DNA of 64,000 nt from Vombatus ursinus (GCF_900497805.2 NW_020954556.1:26998003-27062002); one strand, 5' to 3'. Counted from the stretch's first letter, positions 39,628-51,040 are shown. Translations and numbers: made by a program. Notes: generated by a model not told the origin, from the letters alone.

Positions 39628-39916
39628 CCATTTGTTCAACCATTTAGTCATATCTGACTCTTCTTGACCCTGTATGAGATTTTCTTGGCAAAGATATTGA
39701 AGTGTTCTGGCATTACCTTCTCCAGTGTGTCACATTTGAGATTTTAACAAAAGGGTAAAATAAGGCAGCTCTCATCTCAAGTGGATTGAAGCAAACAGAG
39801 GTTAAGTGACTCACCAAGGGTCACACAGCTAGTGAGTGTTCCTAGGCCAAATCTGAATTCAGGTCTTCTTAACTCTAGGCCCAGAGCTCTATCTACTGAG
39901 TTACCTAGTTGCCTCT
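39628..39916 (-). mobile_element. Marsupial SINE with RTE-like tail inside L2
   Basis: 'tttgttcaaccatttagtcatatctgactcttcttgaccc', 'attttcttggcaaagatattg', an extra ~50 base block at 39725-39785, then 'gttaagtgactcaccaagggtcacacagc' and 'ctatctactgagttacctagttgcc'. The extra block is unlike its relatives. Confidence 0.8.
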
Positions 39917-40653
39917 AAAGCAAAAACATGGAACACTTCATGAATTTGTGTGTACAGAGATGAGAATTAAATGCATGGGAGCTAATTAGATCACCATGTA
40001 AAATCATATAGAAGAAAAAGAGGAGATGGCCCAGAACAGAGCCCTAGGGGACACCCACAATAAACCATAGTACCTGGATGAAGATGCAACAAAAGAGACT
40101 TAGAAGGAGTGGTCAGATAGGTAGGAGGAGAACCAGGTTAGGGCAGTGTCACAAAAACCGAGACAGAATAGGGTAGCAAAGAGAAGAGGGTGATGAACAG
40201 TATCAAAAGCTGCAGAGAGGTTAAGAAGGATAAGAATTGATAAAAGTCCATCTGATTTGGTTTGGCAATAGCTACTGTTGAAGGATATGGTTGGAAACCA
40301 GAGTGTAGAGAGTCAAGAAAAGAGTGAGAGGAAAGGAATTGAAGGCACTCACTGGAGAAATCCTTCTCAAGGAGTTTAGCTACAAAAGTGAGGAGAGATA
40401 TGGGACAGTAGCTAGTAGGGATGGATAGATCAAGTGATGGGTTTTTTGCGGATGGGGAAAACATGGGAATGTTTGCATTAGGGAAAGAGTCTATATATAG
40501 GAAGAGATTAAAGGTAAGTAAGAGGGTATGGATGATAGAGGGGGCAATCTTCTGGAGAAAACAGGATGGAATAGGATCATTTGTGCATAGAGAGAGTTTG
40601 CCTTGGTAAGGAGAAGGGCCCCTTCAAATGAGAAATGGGTGAAAAAAGAATTA

Positions 40654-40967
40654 AGTTGTCCATGATCTAGAAAATCTGCATAAAAATTTTTGGCCCTCCC
40701 TTCATACCAGAGAAGAAGTTGGAATTTTTTTCTTTTTCTTTTATGGTGTGTTTATAATATTAAAAGATACAGTATGTTGATATTATGCAATTTTATACAC
40801 ATATTTTATGCATTTCTGAGTTTCTAAACTTCTGTGTCATTTGCTGGCTTTCATGTGTCATCTTCAGCTTCCACAAAACTCCCCAAAATTCCCATTTAAT
40901 TTCTTATGCCAACCCATGATATATTAAAAGTGTGATGGGGAAAGTCATGATGTGGAAGGGGTAACTG
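40654..40967. mobile_element. Tigger-like MITE, copy A
   Basis: A 314 bp non-coding element inside the antisense L2. The right end reads 'tgtggaaggggtaactg' followed by TA; the left end, 'agttgtcc', follows TTA and is partly deleted. Terminal inverted repeats of CAGTTGTCC type and a TA target site are hallmarks of Tc1/mariner-Tigger elements. It aligns over most of its length with copy B at 61150. Confidence 0.72.
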
Positions 40968-41252
40968 TAGTACCAAAAGTCATTTGAGTGATAGGTGATA
41001 ATGAGGAAAAATAAGAGGAGGCTCTCTGTGAATGATCTCAGATTTTTCAGGGAAATGAGGTAGGTTTCTATGTTGATAAGGTAGGGAAGTGAAGGGGAAT
41101 GGGAGGCTTGAGGAGGGATGAAGAATTAATTCTTAGAGGAGCCCAAAACTGCCACAAACACATTTTTTAGAGTCACATTCTAAAAATATACCCCAAGGAA
41201 TAATGATAAAGAAAACCAAAGAGAATCAAATATTAACTCCCCATCCATTCCA

Positions 41253-41255
41253 GGA

Positions 41256-41288
<33 letters not shown>

Positions 41289-41331
41289 ACATGCACACAC
41301 ACATACCACATGCACGCACACACACACACAG
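41253..41331. repeat. (CA)n microsatellite
   Basis: Two CA blocks separated by 'ccacatg' interruptions. Confidence 0.93.
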
Positions 41332-41639
41332 AAGCCCCAAGGAAGCCTTGAATGGAGACAGGTAGGTGGAAGATGAAGTGAGAAACAACCTAGCCCTACA
41401 GCAAGAGACAGATTAAGAGGCAGTCCCAGAATCCTAGTGGGAGACGTGTCCTAGCCTTGAGTGATGCCAGCTCTGGAGAGACCTGGAGTTCCTGCACCAG
41501 CCAGAGAGAGACAAGGAGAACAGTGCTTACTTAGTATACAACAGCCAAGGGCTTCTAGAACCTTTCCATGGAGGAGATTGCATAAGCGCCCCCCCCCCAC
41601 CCCATTACATAAAGAAAAACAACTTTGAAACACTTGAAA
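41332..41639. other. Unclassified stretch
   Basis: It contains C9 at about 41589-41597. It may belong to the LINE-like tail that follows. Confidence 0.35.
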
Positions 41640-41915
41640 ACTCTGATCAATGCAATGACAAGTCATAATACCAGAGAACCAAAGATGAAATACTCTGCCT
41701 ACCTCTTGACAGAGAAGTGACGGAATCATCATGCTGAACGAGATGTGCATTTTTGGACATGGCCAATGCAGAAATTTGCTCTGCTTGACTCCTCATATTT
41801 GTTGAAAGTAACTTCTTTTACTCTTTTCTTTTTCAATTGATTGTTGAGTGAAGGCAAGAGGGAGAGAAAATAAATGTTTATTATTTGAAAAAATTAATTT
41901 AAAAAAAGAGAGGCA
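41640..41915 (+). repeat. LINE-like 3' end, family uncertain
   Basis: 'gtgcatttttggacatggccaatgcagaaatttgctctgcttgac' and 'gggagagaaaataaatgtttattatttgaaaaaattaatttaaaaaaa' form a polyadenylated 3' end that I recall as common in marsupial genomes but cannot assign to a family. Confidence 0.4.
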
Positions 41916-42695
41916 AAAAAGGGAGGAAAGGGCCCAAATTGGGAATCATTACCTAGAGTACTATGAATAGTGAAATCTAAAAATGTGAAATTAATTTGGG
42001 ACCCCAAGTGGAAGTGATGTGACAGTCAGAGAACATGGAATCAGATCATTTTTTTCCCTTAGGAATAAGGTGTGAAGCTTTGACTGTGGTAGGAGGTCCA
42101 CCACAGAGGAAGAGGGAACCATCTTGCTTAGGTTGCTTAACCCCCCAAAAATGTCCTCATCACTTTTGGATGAGAGAATGTCCGCGGCATCTGGCATTAT
42201 TAACACTTAGTGACAGAGTGGAGTCGGCAAGGGTACCAGCAAGCTGGCTGCTGCTTAATTATGTTCTTGGACCAAGCAACACTTCGTTCTTGATAAACTG
42301 GCAGTCCTGCCACAGTCAGAGCACCTCAACATCTCATGTTACAGTGTGTAATGCTTTAGATAGGCCCTTGTGACCTGCAGCTGTTTTGACAAAGATGAAG
42401 CATTGTCCATCAAAGTTTACTAGAAGAGATATACAAGCATGGAACCCTTCCATTATGGCCCCTCCCTTACATGGACATTATGCCAGCTTTTAAGGTGGGC
42501 AGCTTGGCCTGAGTAAAAGCATTCTGTGCCTGCTACTTATAGCTTAACACTTGCAGATCTGGTTAAACCTTAATGGCTGTAGAAGGGTCTTAATGGTCTT
42601 TAATATAGAAGGGTCTTTTGCTGTGACTCATCTATCAGGTGCTCACATTTGGTCTTTTGTGACAGCAAATCTATCTATAGATGGGGAGGTTTAAG
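41916..42695. other. Stretch with no recognised feature
   Basis: No coding or repeat signature. A short duplicated 'tagaagggtctt' lies at 42580-42615. Confidence 0.4.
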
Positions 42696-42699
42696 GAAT

Positions 42700-42830
42700 A
42701 AATGAACAAATGAATGAAAGTATTTATTAATTACTATGTTAAGCACTTGGGGAAACAAATATAACAGCAAAGTCAATTCTGCCTTTACGATCTAATGGGG
42801 GTAGGGGGAGTGACAATATACTTAAAGGAA
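42700..42830 (-). repeat. L2 3' end, antisense
   Basis: 'gtatttattaattactatgttaagcacttggggaaac' and 'ctgcctttacgatctaatgggggtagg'. Confidence 0.72.
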
Positions 42831-42831
42831 T

Positions 42832-43078
42832 GTTATTATGTCGTTTCAGTAATGTCCGACTCTCTGTGACCTCATTTTGGGGTTTTCTTGGCAGAGATAC
42901 TGGAGTAGTTTGCTATTTCCTTCTCCACTTCATTTTATGGACGAAAAAATGAAGCAAACAGGTTAAATGACTTGTCCAGGGTCACACAGTTAGTGTCTAA
43001 GGCTAGATTTGAACTTATGAAGATGAGTCTTCCTGATTCCAAGCCTAGTGTTCTATCTACTGCACCACTTAGATGCCC
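42832..43078 (-). mobile_element. Marsupial SINE with RTE-like tail
   Basis: 'ttatgtcgtttcagtaatgtccgactctctgtgacc', 'ttggggttttcttggcagagatactggagtag', 'agggtcacacagttagtg', 'ctatctactgcaccacttagatgccc', reversed full copy. Confidence 0.87.
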
Positions 43079-43339
43079 TTATATAAGGGACTATTGGATG
43101 GGGAAAAGACCTATGATCTGGGAAGTCACAAATGTGATGACTGGAAAAATAAAGCAATCCATTAACACACTCTTTCCAGAGTCAGTGCTATTGGTGATTT
43201 GATTACAGTTGCCAAAGAAAAATGGGGTGGAGGAGGGGAGTGGCAGGCAGGTACACAACAGCTCCAGGACAAGGAACAGGGCAGGTTGAAGATGATGCAG
43301 GGTCTCAGGAAGAGCTGAGCTCAATACTTTGGTTCCTCC

Positions 43340-45080
43340 CAGGTGTGACATATGTTGATCTGTTTTGGAAGGTAAAATAGCAACAGAAGTGGCAGGATTG
43401 TATGCGACAATAAAATTGAACCAACTGAAAAAAGAAATAGCCAGAGAATTTGAAATTAGTGGAATTGCAGAGTGGTCCAAAGATATTTCAGACACTTATG
43501 GTCAATATGGACCATACTGGGTGTTATCTTCTTTTGAGTTAGTATTTCAACATGTCAGATACAGCTTTGACTCTAACTTACATCATCTCCCAGACTACAT
43601 AGTCTGCTTTGGTCCATTTAAAGGAGAAATATAGGCAGAGCTGAAGTTTGGAGGAGGATAATCTAGCCTCTGAAGGACAGCTCCCATTGTAATGGTAGGT
43701 TTGTTAATTTTCACTATTTTCACAAAATTATTTCTGTGAATCTGGGCATATTAAATCAGGAACTGAGATGAATTAGTTCTTCAGGTCATTAAAAGTGCTG
43801 CTGGTATCCATTGGAAAACCCAGGGACTTCAGCAAATCAGTGAAAGGCATCATCGAGGCAGAAAACCTGGAGATGAATTGGTAGTAGGACCCTAGGAAGC
43901 TGAGGAATCATTTGATGTTTTCTGCAGGACCCCCTCCCCACTCCCATCCCCAATGTATATCTTCTACCTTACACATCCATAGGGATTCTCTGCCAAAACT
44001 TTCTGTAGCTCCAAGTGCTACATTTCCTCCTTCCCAGATTGGTGTTTCTCCAATTTGATAAATAGCTGGCCCTCATACAGGCACTAGAGGATGGCTTGGA
44101 CCAAGTTAACATATTGGGCTAAATTTTGGAAGTAGAAGACATGACTATATTTGTATCCTTAGCAAATAGCACAGCGCTTGGCTCATAGCTGATGCCTCCT
44201 AAATAATTGTTGACTGACTGATAGCATAAAGATTACCACCTCCTGATTAAGCAGGTCTCACAACAATGAATTCATTAATGTTTGAGAGATTATAGAGGCA
44301 TAACACAAACCAAAAATAACCAATGAAGAAGTATTCACATAGGTCTTACCATGTTTGAAGAACCATTGTCCTTTCCTCACTCTTCCCTATCCAGACTATG
44401 TTCCGTGCCACCAAGTAGTCTAATTTGATGAACTGGATGTGTCAAGTGGTCCACTAGATTGGGGATTATGGTTAAAGGGGCTTGGTCCCATGTAGAGATA
44501 TCATTCAGAACTCTTTAACCAAGAAAAAAATTGTAATCCCCCATTTTCTTTTTTAATGCATTATATATACCAAAGCTCCAGCTAGGCAGTAGAAGGCTGG
44601 ATGAAACTTCTTTGGTTCTTTTCCAAGAATTCTCACACACTGCCGTCTCTAGACTGATCAGTGAATTTGACTATGTTTGGGATTCCTGGAAGTAAACTGA
44701 TAGTATAATGAATTAGTAGGTGTGGAGGGAACTTGCTTACACTGACCTCATAAAGACACATCATAAGAAAATCCTGGTAGTGGAAAGGGAACTCTGGCTT
44801 GGGATTCACGCGGTAGCTATGGCCAGAAGCAGCATGCATCTGTTCTAGGCAATGTTTCTAGCAGTTCTGGGAACAGAAGGTTTCTTTCTTTCCAAATAAT
44901 GACTGGCTTACACAGCATCAGCCAATCAATCCCTGACATTGCTGGGATGAGGAGGGAATGTATTATATTTAGACTAAGTTCTTTGTGATGCTTCCCATCT
45001 CATCTCCACAGAAGCTTGATCTCCTGGGTCACAGGCCCAGATTAAAGTAGCTATAAGTTGATTGCTTTGATCACCTCTGA
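43340..45080 (-). mobile_element. Ty3/Gypsy pol fossil (protease end, RT, RNase H)
   Basis: Minus-strand reading from right to left shows domains in Gypsy order. Near 44900-45060 is the end of the protease region before the GLPWL-type motif. At about 44700-44790 is the short linker and start of RT, with 'FHYQDFL' and then 'FPPHLLIHYTISLLPG' (Gypsy: YhDFLDVFS...LPPHRPYDcaIdLLPG). RT core traces follow to about 44240. At 43800-44120 comes the RT C-terminus with a 'KLEK' match and an FLG..YY.FI-type motif. RNase H traces with 'MGAVLQ' lie at about 43690-43720, and the connection to about 43360. An L2 end inserted at 44150-44225. It is old and inactive, with many breaks; no LTRs were identified. 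Confidence 0.7.
44150..44225 (+). repeat. L2/MIR 3' end inside the Gypsy fossil
   Basis: 'tatccttagcaaatagcacagcgcttggctcatagc' and 'aattgttgactgactg' are sense L2 terminal sequence, interrupting the Gypsy pol relic. Confidence 0.65.
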
Positions 45081-45084
45081 ATCC

Positions 45085-45684
45085 TGATCTCTGGGTACTT
45101 GATCCCTGGAACTAAGATAATAAAATTCATAAGAGTCCCTGATTCCATCAGAGGTGAGACCCACAATATGAAGTGGCCTGAGATTTTTTATCATGAGGGT
45201 CAGAAATAAATGGATCATAATACCAGATATTAGAAGGAAGTGGCCTAGAGCTGGGGGAAATAGAGACCTACTGTCTCTTGCTGTTTTCTTAGGCTGATCT
45301 GGAAGTAGCTTCTGTGGAATTTGTGCCTGGGTGGTGAGTACGAATGGGACCCAGTGCTCCACAAGCTACTTTCGCATCCCATTTCCCACATAGGGGTTGA
45401 TGACTGGAGGTGGGTGGGTTGGGTTGGGTTGGGATGGGATGGAGGTGGAGAAGAGGGACTGGGTGACTGTTCAAATCAGTATTCAAATGGGCATAAGTCA
45501 GAGACCAGGCTAGACAAGAACGTGGGTCTCATTGGAGCTTTTAAATACTAAGAGTAGATGAATGGGAAACTAAGCACAAAAGTGGAGATTTAAACTGGGA
45601 AGGGTTGCACTGTATAAGAAGTAAGATTCAGGGAGTTTCAGAGAGCTGAATATTGGTCTGACTCAATTTTAATGCCCAAAACTT
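45085..45684. other. Unclassified stretch
   Basis: Contains a small (GGGTT)n tract near 45410-45440. If the Gypsy copy extends to gag it would lie here, but I recognise no gag or zinc-knuckle signature. Confidence 0.35.
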
Positions 45685-45685
45685 T

Positions 45686-45931
45686 GGTGGCAGTTAGGTG
45701 ACACAGTGGCTAGAGCTTTGGGTTTGGAATCAGAAAGACCAGAGTTCAAATGTGGCCTCAGACACTTATTAGCTGTGACACCCTGGACAAGTCACTAAAC
45801 TTCTGTCTGCCTCAGTTTTCTCATCTGTAAAATGGAGAATAGTAAGAGCACCTTTGTTGTGAGGATCAAATGAGATAATCCTTGTAAAGCACTTAGCATA
45901 GTGCCTGTCACGTAGTAAACCCTATACAAAG
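45686..45931 (+). repeat. CORE-SINE / MIR-type copy
   Basis: 'ggcagttaggtgacacagtgg', 'agtcactaaacttctgtctgcctcag', 'gttgtgaggatcaaatgagataatcc', 'aagcacttagcatagtgcctgtcacgtagtaaacc'. It ends where the TTTC tract starts. Confidence 0.85.
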
Positions 45932-46136
<205 letters not shown>

Positions 46137-46456
46137 CTAGTGCTTGATGCCAGGTGGAGAAGAAGCCTTTGTGGTGGCATTTTCTGTCAAATCAAAAAAC
46201 CTGTCAACAAAGAGTGACATCTTGTATTCTTTGTACCTTTCAGTTATGTTGCTATAAAGATGTGGTCTTCTGTAGATTGTTATTTGTGAATGTCTGCCTA
46301 TTTCCTTCATCCAGGATGCCCATTATACATGTATAGTTTGCAGGTGGTCTAAAAAGCAATAGAAAGGTGAATGGTAGATATAAATAGGTACAGCATGTAG
46401 CAATATAGATTAGAACATAAGAAAAATGGATGGGCTAGTCATGTAGCCTTCTTGAC

Positions 46457-46715
46457 ATCTAGGTGACACACAGCGGACAGAGCACTAGGCCTGGAATAAG
46501 GAGGACCTGAGTTCACATTTGGCTTCAAACACTTACTAGCTGTGTGACCCTAAGCAATTACTTAACCTCAATTTTTTTTGCCTCAGCTTCCTCAACTGTA
46601 AAAGGAGAATAACAATGCTACCTACATTACATAATTATTGTGAGGACCAAATAAAATATTTGTAAAGTGCTTTGCAAATCTTAGAGTGCTATACAAATGT
46701 TATATTATTATTATA
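46457..46715 (+). repeat. CORE-SINE / MIR-type copy
   Basis: 'catctaggtgacacacagcgg', 'actagctgtgtgaccctaagc', 'gcctcagcttcctcaactg', 'tgtaaagtgctttgcaaatc', with an ATT-rich end. Confidence 0.83.
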
Positions 46716-46759
46716 TTGTCATATTATTTCATATCTCATATTATAGCATATTATATTAT

Positions 46760-47035
46760 ATGAAGCAGCTAGTAGTATAGTGGAGAGAGCACTGGGCCTG
46801 GAATCAGAAAGACCTGAGTTTACGTTTGACCTCAAATATTTATTAGCTATGTGACCCTGGGCAAGTAATTTTACCTCTATTTGCCTCAATTTTATCAATT
46901 GTAAAATGGGTTTATTAATAGTATCAACTTCACAGGGTCGTCGTGAGGATCAAATGAAATAATATTTGTTAAAAAAAAAGTGTCTGGTCTAATGCCTAGC
47001 ACATAGTAGGTGTTAAATAAAAGCTTATTCCCTTC
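46760..47035 (+). repeat. CORE-SINE / MIR-type copy
   Basis: 'gaagcagctagtagtatagtgg', 'attagctatgtgaccctgggc', 'cttcacagggtcgtcgtgaggatcaaatg', 'taatgcctagcacatagtaggtg'. It lies in tandem with the copy just upstream, separated by AT-rich sequence. Confidence 0.83.
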
Positions 47036-47046
47036 CCCCTTCCCTT

Positions 47047-47072
47047 CATCATCATCATCATCATCATCATCA
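47047..47072. repeat. (ATC)n microsatellite
   Basis: Eight or nine CAT/ATC units. Confidence 0.93.
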
Positions 47073-49630
47073 AGTGACAGTATGAGATGATGGAAAGTCT
47101 GGGCATTGGAATGTGCTCAGGAAATATTAAAAGAAACAGAGAAACATCTCCAGTGTATCAGGTAGATCTTCTGCAGAGGAGTTACTGAAGATGTACAAGA
47201 ATCACACAGGGCTTGAAAGAATGAATTTGTCCTTATGAAAAGACTACCTACACCAAGGTGATTGCAGTAGCATTTAATGCATGAATCTCAAAGCATTCTG
47301 ACTTTTTCCATTTTGCTACAACCTCTGCAGTGAATTGATAAAAAGCGAGTGTATGTGTGTGTGTGAGGATGATCCTTTAATAATTTAAAGAATTATCAAA
47401 GTGAGTATTAGTGGTCAAAACAAAGAAGGAATTGAATAACACAGGAGCTATTTGCATTGAGTTACATTCTAGCACAGTGCCTTCTGTATATTAGGCGTTA
47501 AGGATGTCTTCTTAAAATGATTATCTACTTTGGTGAAAATAGCTGGAAATTAAGACACTTATGTAGAGGAGATTTGGTTCTGCTCTCTCTCAGGTGATGT
47601 AGTTACAGGATATAATTATAGATGATGAAGTATTAATGTGGTGTCAAGGTGATAAAACTGGGTGGTCTCTTTATAAAGTATAAAGACCATTCCAATTCAG
47701 TTAGAAGAGAGCAACATGCTTGGATTAATAACATAAGCCATATCCGTGGGTGACTATTAAACAACTCAATCCAGTCAATTTCAATCAGTCAATGCAATTT
47801 GGCAGTATGGGAAAGTGAAAGAGAAAGAGTCATTATTTGGGGAAGAGCCCCGCTCTTTACCTGATGAGGAAGATAGAAGGGAATTTTCTATCTTCCTTGT
47901 CTACATTGGCCTTGGGATCTAATATTAGAGCTACTTTCAAGAAGGGAGAAGGCATCCCAGTCAATAGTTGGAAAGTCAGGTAAGGTACAGTTGAGAAAAC
48001 AGAAAGATATATTATAAACAGTTACAGATATAGAGAGGAAGTCACTTGAATCCAGAAGCAGCTTCCAGAAATGTGACCTCTGGCAGCAAAGAAAGAAAAC
48101 CATCAATAGACTCAAGAGAAAGCTATCATTGGCACTCAAGAGTCAAGCTGTAGGAAGGAAAATACTACAGGAACTCAGAAGAGCAAGACAGTCACAGAAT
48201 GTTGAGCAGACACTCTGCCTGGTGGGGACCTTTATGAAGACTCTACCAGGAGGAAAAGGACTTTGAGACCTAGCAGTAGTGGAAGAATGAGTAGCTTTGA
48301 TCATTGATGTTCTCCACATATGTGCCTTATTAACACTGTTCTCTGAGGATGTGCCCACTCTTCCCACATAGGCTGTATTTGTGAGAGAGTGTCCCTCAGG
48401 TTTGGGAGGGGAATGATTTGTAACGAATGTTATTAATATAACATTACAGTAAATGCTTCGGCTATGAGCTAATTGTGTCTATTGACTGACTGTTAATGGG
48501 AAGCATAGTAGTGGGGGCTTGTGAGCTATACTTTCAGAAGAGTGGCCCCACAGGTTACATTCCTGAAACCTTGGGATAGTCATCGCGCTGAGAACCTAAT
48601 CTACAAATCTATGAATGCTAAATTGGGGAGAACCTCAGAGGGAGTTTTAGACTTATCTGCAGAATCAAGGCTTTCGCCAGGAAAATCTCCAGAATCCAGG
48701 AGAAAAAAGAAAACACACTTAATTTTATGAATTATCTCACTTTACTAACATAGGCCAGCTATTAAAAGCAATTCTTGCAGAAAAACATGTAGTTCTTAGA
48801 CCTTACAGGACTTAGAGGAATCCATGACTAAGTTTTGCCTTGGTAATGTTTGTAGAAAACTACACATTGCTCCTGCTGAGGTCAAAAATAAGGTGGGTCT
48901 ATAATGAGTAACAGACCAAATGAAACATGTTGATTTATCCATCAGTTTTCCTTCTTTTAATGCAAATTATAAAATTATTATAGGCTTTATGAAGCAAGGT
49001 AAGATTAAGGTATAATTTCCTCGATATTTAAAAAAAATTTCCATGTCTTTCTCATCTTCTCTTAAAATGTCTTATGAAATGAAAACAACTTTTCTGCAGA
49101 TGAGCTGTTCTTTGGCACTAACAAGTAGTTTATTTCAAAGGAAAGAACTTGGGGAAAGAATCATTCCTTTGGTGCCAGAACTGTGTGGGGCTGGTTCTCC
49201 TTCCCTTCATTTTGTAGGCCCTATAGGCTGTAAATTCTGTTCTTTTCTCCTGGTCTCAAAATACGGCATTTAATTTTAAAACATCATTCTTGTTTTCCAT
49301 CAACAATAATTTTGGGATTTAGAGGTCACAAGTTTCCATAGAATTTAAAGAATGTCCCTTCCCTGATTGACAAAATATTGCCTCGAACAACATATGTGGT
49401 TGCTGTAGAATTTTATTTGAGTGTTTTTATGATACCTGTTGAGCAAAGCAGGTAGTATGCCAACACTGCATCCTAATGACAAGATCTTACAGATTTCCAG
49501 ATACTTTGTGGGGCCTGGGTCTGTCTGTTTGTTTTTATTTTTGTGAAACTTTTATTATGTCTGAGCAAACTACAGAAGTCACTTTGTTTTGATACCTCTG
49601 TTCTAACGAACTACAGCTAAGATTCCTAGA
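47073..49630. other. Long stretch with little recognised
   Basis: Only a short sense L2 terminal remnant ('ctagcacagtgccttctgtatattaggcg', about 47463-47505) was seen. Several short open frames exist on both strands, none with a domain. This 2.5 kb is the longest apparently repeat-poor part of the window. Confidence 0.45.
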
Positions 49631-49634
49631 ATGG

Positions 49635-49830
49635 CTAGTACAGTGGGGAAACAAAACAAAACAAAACAAAACAAAAACCATTGAATTTTGAGTTTAGGAG
49701 ACCTGGAGTGTAATCCTGGCTTTTTTACTCTCTACTTGTGTGGCCATGGACAAATTTCTTAAACTCTTATGTGTAAAGTGAAGAGATGGAGCTAAATGCA
49801 TTCTCCAAGGGATCCATCCATGAAGTGCCC
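49635..49830 (+). repeat. MIR with (AAAAC)n insertion
   Basis: 'gctagtacagtggggaaac' then (AAAAC)n to about 49676, then 'gagtttaggagacctggagtgtaatcctggc' and 'ggccatggacaaatttctt'. A pentanucleotide tract interrupts the SINE head. Confidence 0.6.
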
Positions 49831-49957
49831 CTGCTTATAGGCTGACGTTTGGATGGTAGAGGCCTGCTATTGATTAAGAATGTAATGGATTTTTCTTTCC
49901 CAGAGGTGCCCAGAATTATTTCTTTAGTACTTACTAGGGTTCTGTGGGAAGCAAATA

Positions 49958-50095
49958 AATGGAGAGGCAGTGTGATGTGGCCTCAATGCCAACCGTACCC
50001 GGGTCTAAGTCCCATATCTGATACATCCTGTCTCTGTGACCCTGGTGAACTAACTTAACTTCACAGCAGTTTAGTCAACTTTCTAACACTGTAAA
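49958..50095 (+). repeat. MIR, diverged
   Basis: 'ggagaggcagtgtgatgtggcc', 'acccgggtctaagtccc', 'tctctgtgaccctggtgaac'. Confidence 0.6.
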
Positions 50096-50279
50096 GTATG
50101 TTGCAGAGAAGGGGGATGACCTGCAATGGGTAGAGAGCATTTCCTTAAGGGATTCCCTATATCAATGCAATCACACATGTAGTGGTCTACCTCAGTCCTT
50201 GTTTCATAAATAGGATCAAATAGGTATGTTAAGTGACTTTCTTAGGTAGCAATTCAATTAATTTAATTGATATTGCTCT

Positions 50280-50725
50280 AACAACACGCTCTCCCCCCTG
50301 ACATTGTCGCCGTTCTGGGGCAAGCCCTAATCACCTCACTCCTGGGCTATTGTAACAGTCTTGCCTCAAGTCTCTCCCCACTCCAATCCATTCTCCGTTC
50401 CACCATCAAAGTGATTTTCCTGAAGTATGGGTCTGATTGAGTTCCTCCCCCCCTTCCCCATGCTTAATAAATTCAAGTGGTTCCCAGTCACCTCCTGGAC
50501 CATATACAAAGTGCTCTGTTTGACATTTAAAGCCCTTCATAACCTCCTACCTTTCCAGTCTTCTTACTCCTTACTTCCCCAAAAGAACTCTTCAATCCAG
50601 AGACACTGGGCTCCTAACTGTTCCACAGACCAGATGCTCCATCTCTTGACTCTAAGCGTTTTCTCTGGCTTCTATGCTAAGCACAGTGCCTGGTACATAA
50701 TAGGTGCTTAATAAATGTTGATTAT
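50280..50725 (+). repeat. L2 3' region
   Basis: 'gttctggggcaagccctaatcacctcactcctgggctattgtaac', 'gtgattttcctgaagtatgg', 'tttaaagcccttcataacctcc', 'gcacagtgcctggtacataataggtgcttaataaatg'. A large part of the 3' untranslated region is deleted before the terminus. Confidence 0.87.
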
Positions 50726-50747
50726 TGATTTGTTGTTTATCTGTGTC

Positions 50748-51040
50748 CCATGCTTAGAATACTGTCCTTCTTCATCTCCACCTACTGTTTTCTCTGGCTT
50801 CCTTTAAGTTTCGACTAAAATACTGTCCTTTACAAGAAGCCTTTCCCAACCCCTCTTAATTCTTGTGCCTTTCTTCCATTAATTACTATTTATCCTGTAT
50901 ATAGCTTGTTTTTATAAATTTGTTTCTTTGTTATCTCCCCCATTAGACTGCAAGCCCCTTGAGGGCAGGGCCCATCTGTTGCCTCTTTTTGTATCCCTAG
51001 TGCCTAGCACAGTGCCTGGCACATAGCAGGTGCTGACTGA
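50748..51040 (+). repeat. L2 3' end, second copy in tandem
   Basis: 'ctctggcttcctttaagtttcgac', 'tacaagaagcctttccc', 'cccattagactgcaagccccttgagggcagggccc', 'gcctagcacagtgcctggcacatagcagg'. It supplies the segment missing from the copy upstream, so a duplication or two insertions is possible. Confidence 0.87.

Larger units (their letters stand above)
38593..41140 (-). repeat. Long antisense L2 with RT region
   Basis: The longest L2 here. From the left it shows the reversed 3' end ('agcatttattaagcacctactatttgcc'), the 3' untranslated region, then ORF2. Minus-strand translation gives 'KTELIIFSPKPSSL' and 'LGLPASHLP'-like motifs near 39250-39500, and 'YCPISLLTFVAKLLEKDF' with 'HSGFQPYPS' near 40300-40400 (L2 RT: YRPISLL..aKllE, QSGFR..hsT). 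It is interrupted by a SINE (39628-39916) and a Tigger-like element (40654-40967) and resumes at 40970-41140. Many breaks; ancient. Confidence 0.85.

Noticed and set aside
43365-43634. 89-residue plus-strand frame resembling a globular protein
   Set aside because: It lies antisense to the Gypsy pol fossil and has no independent motif, so it is probably chance.
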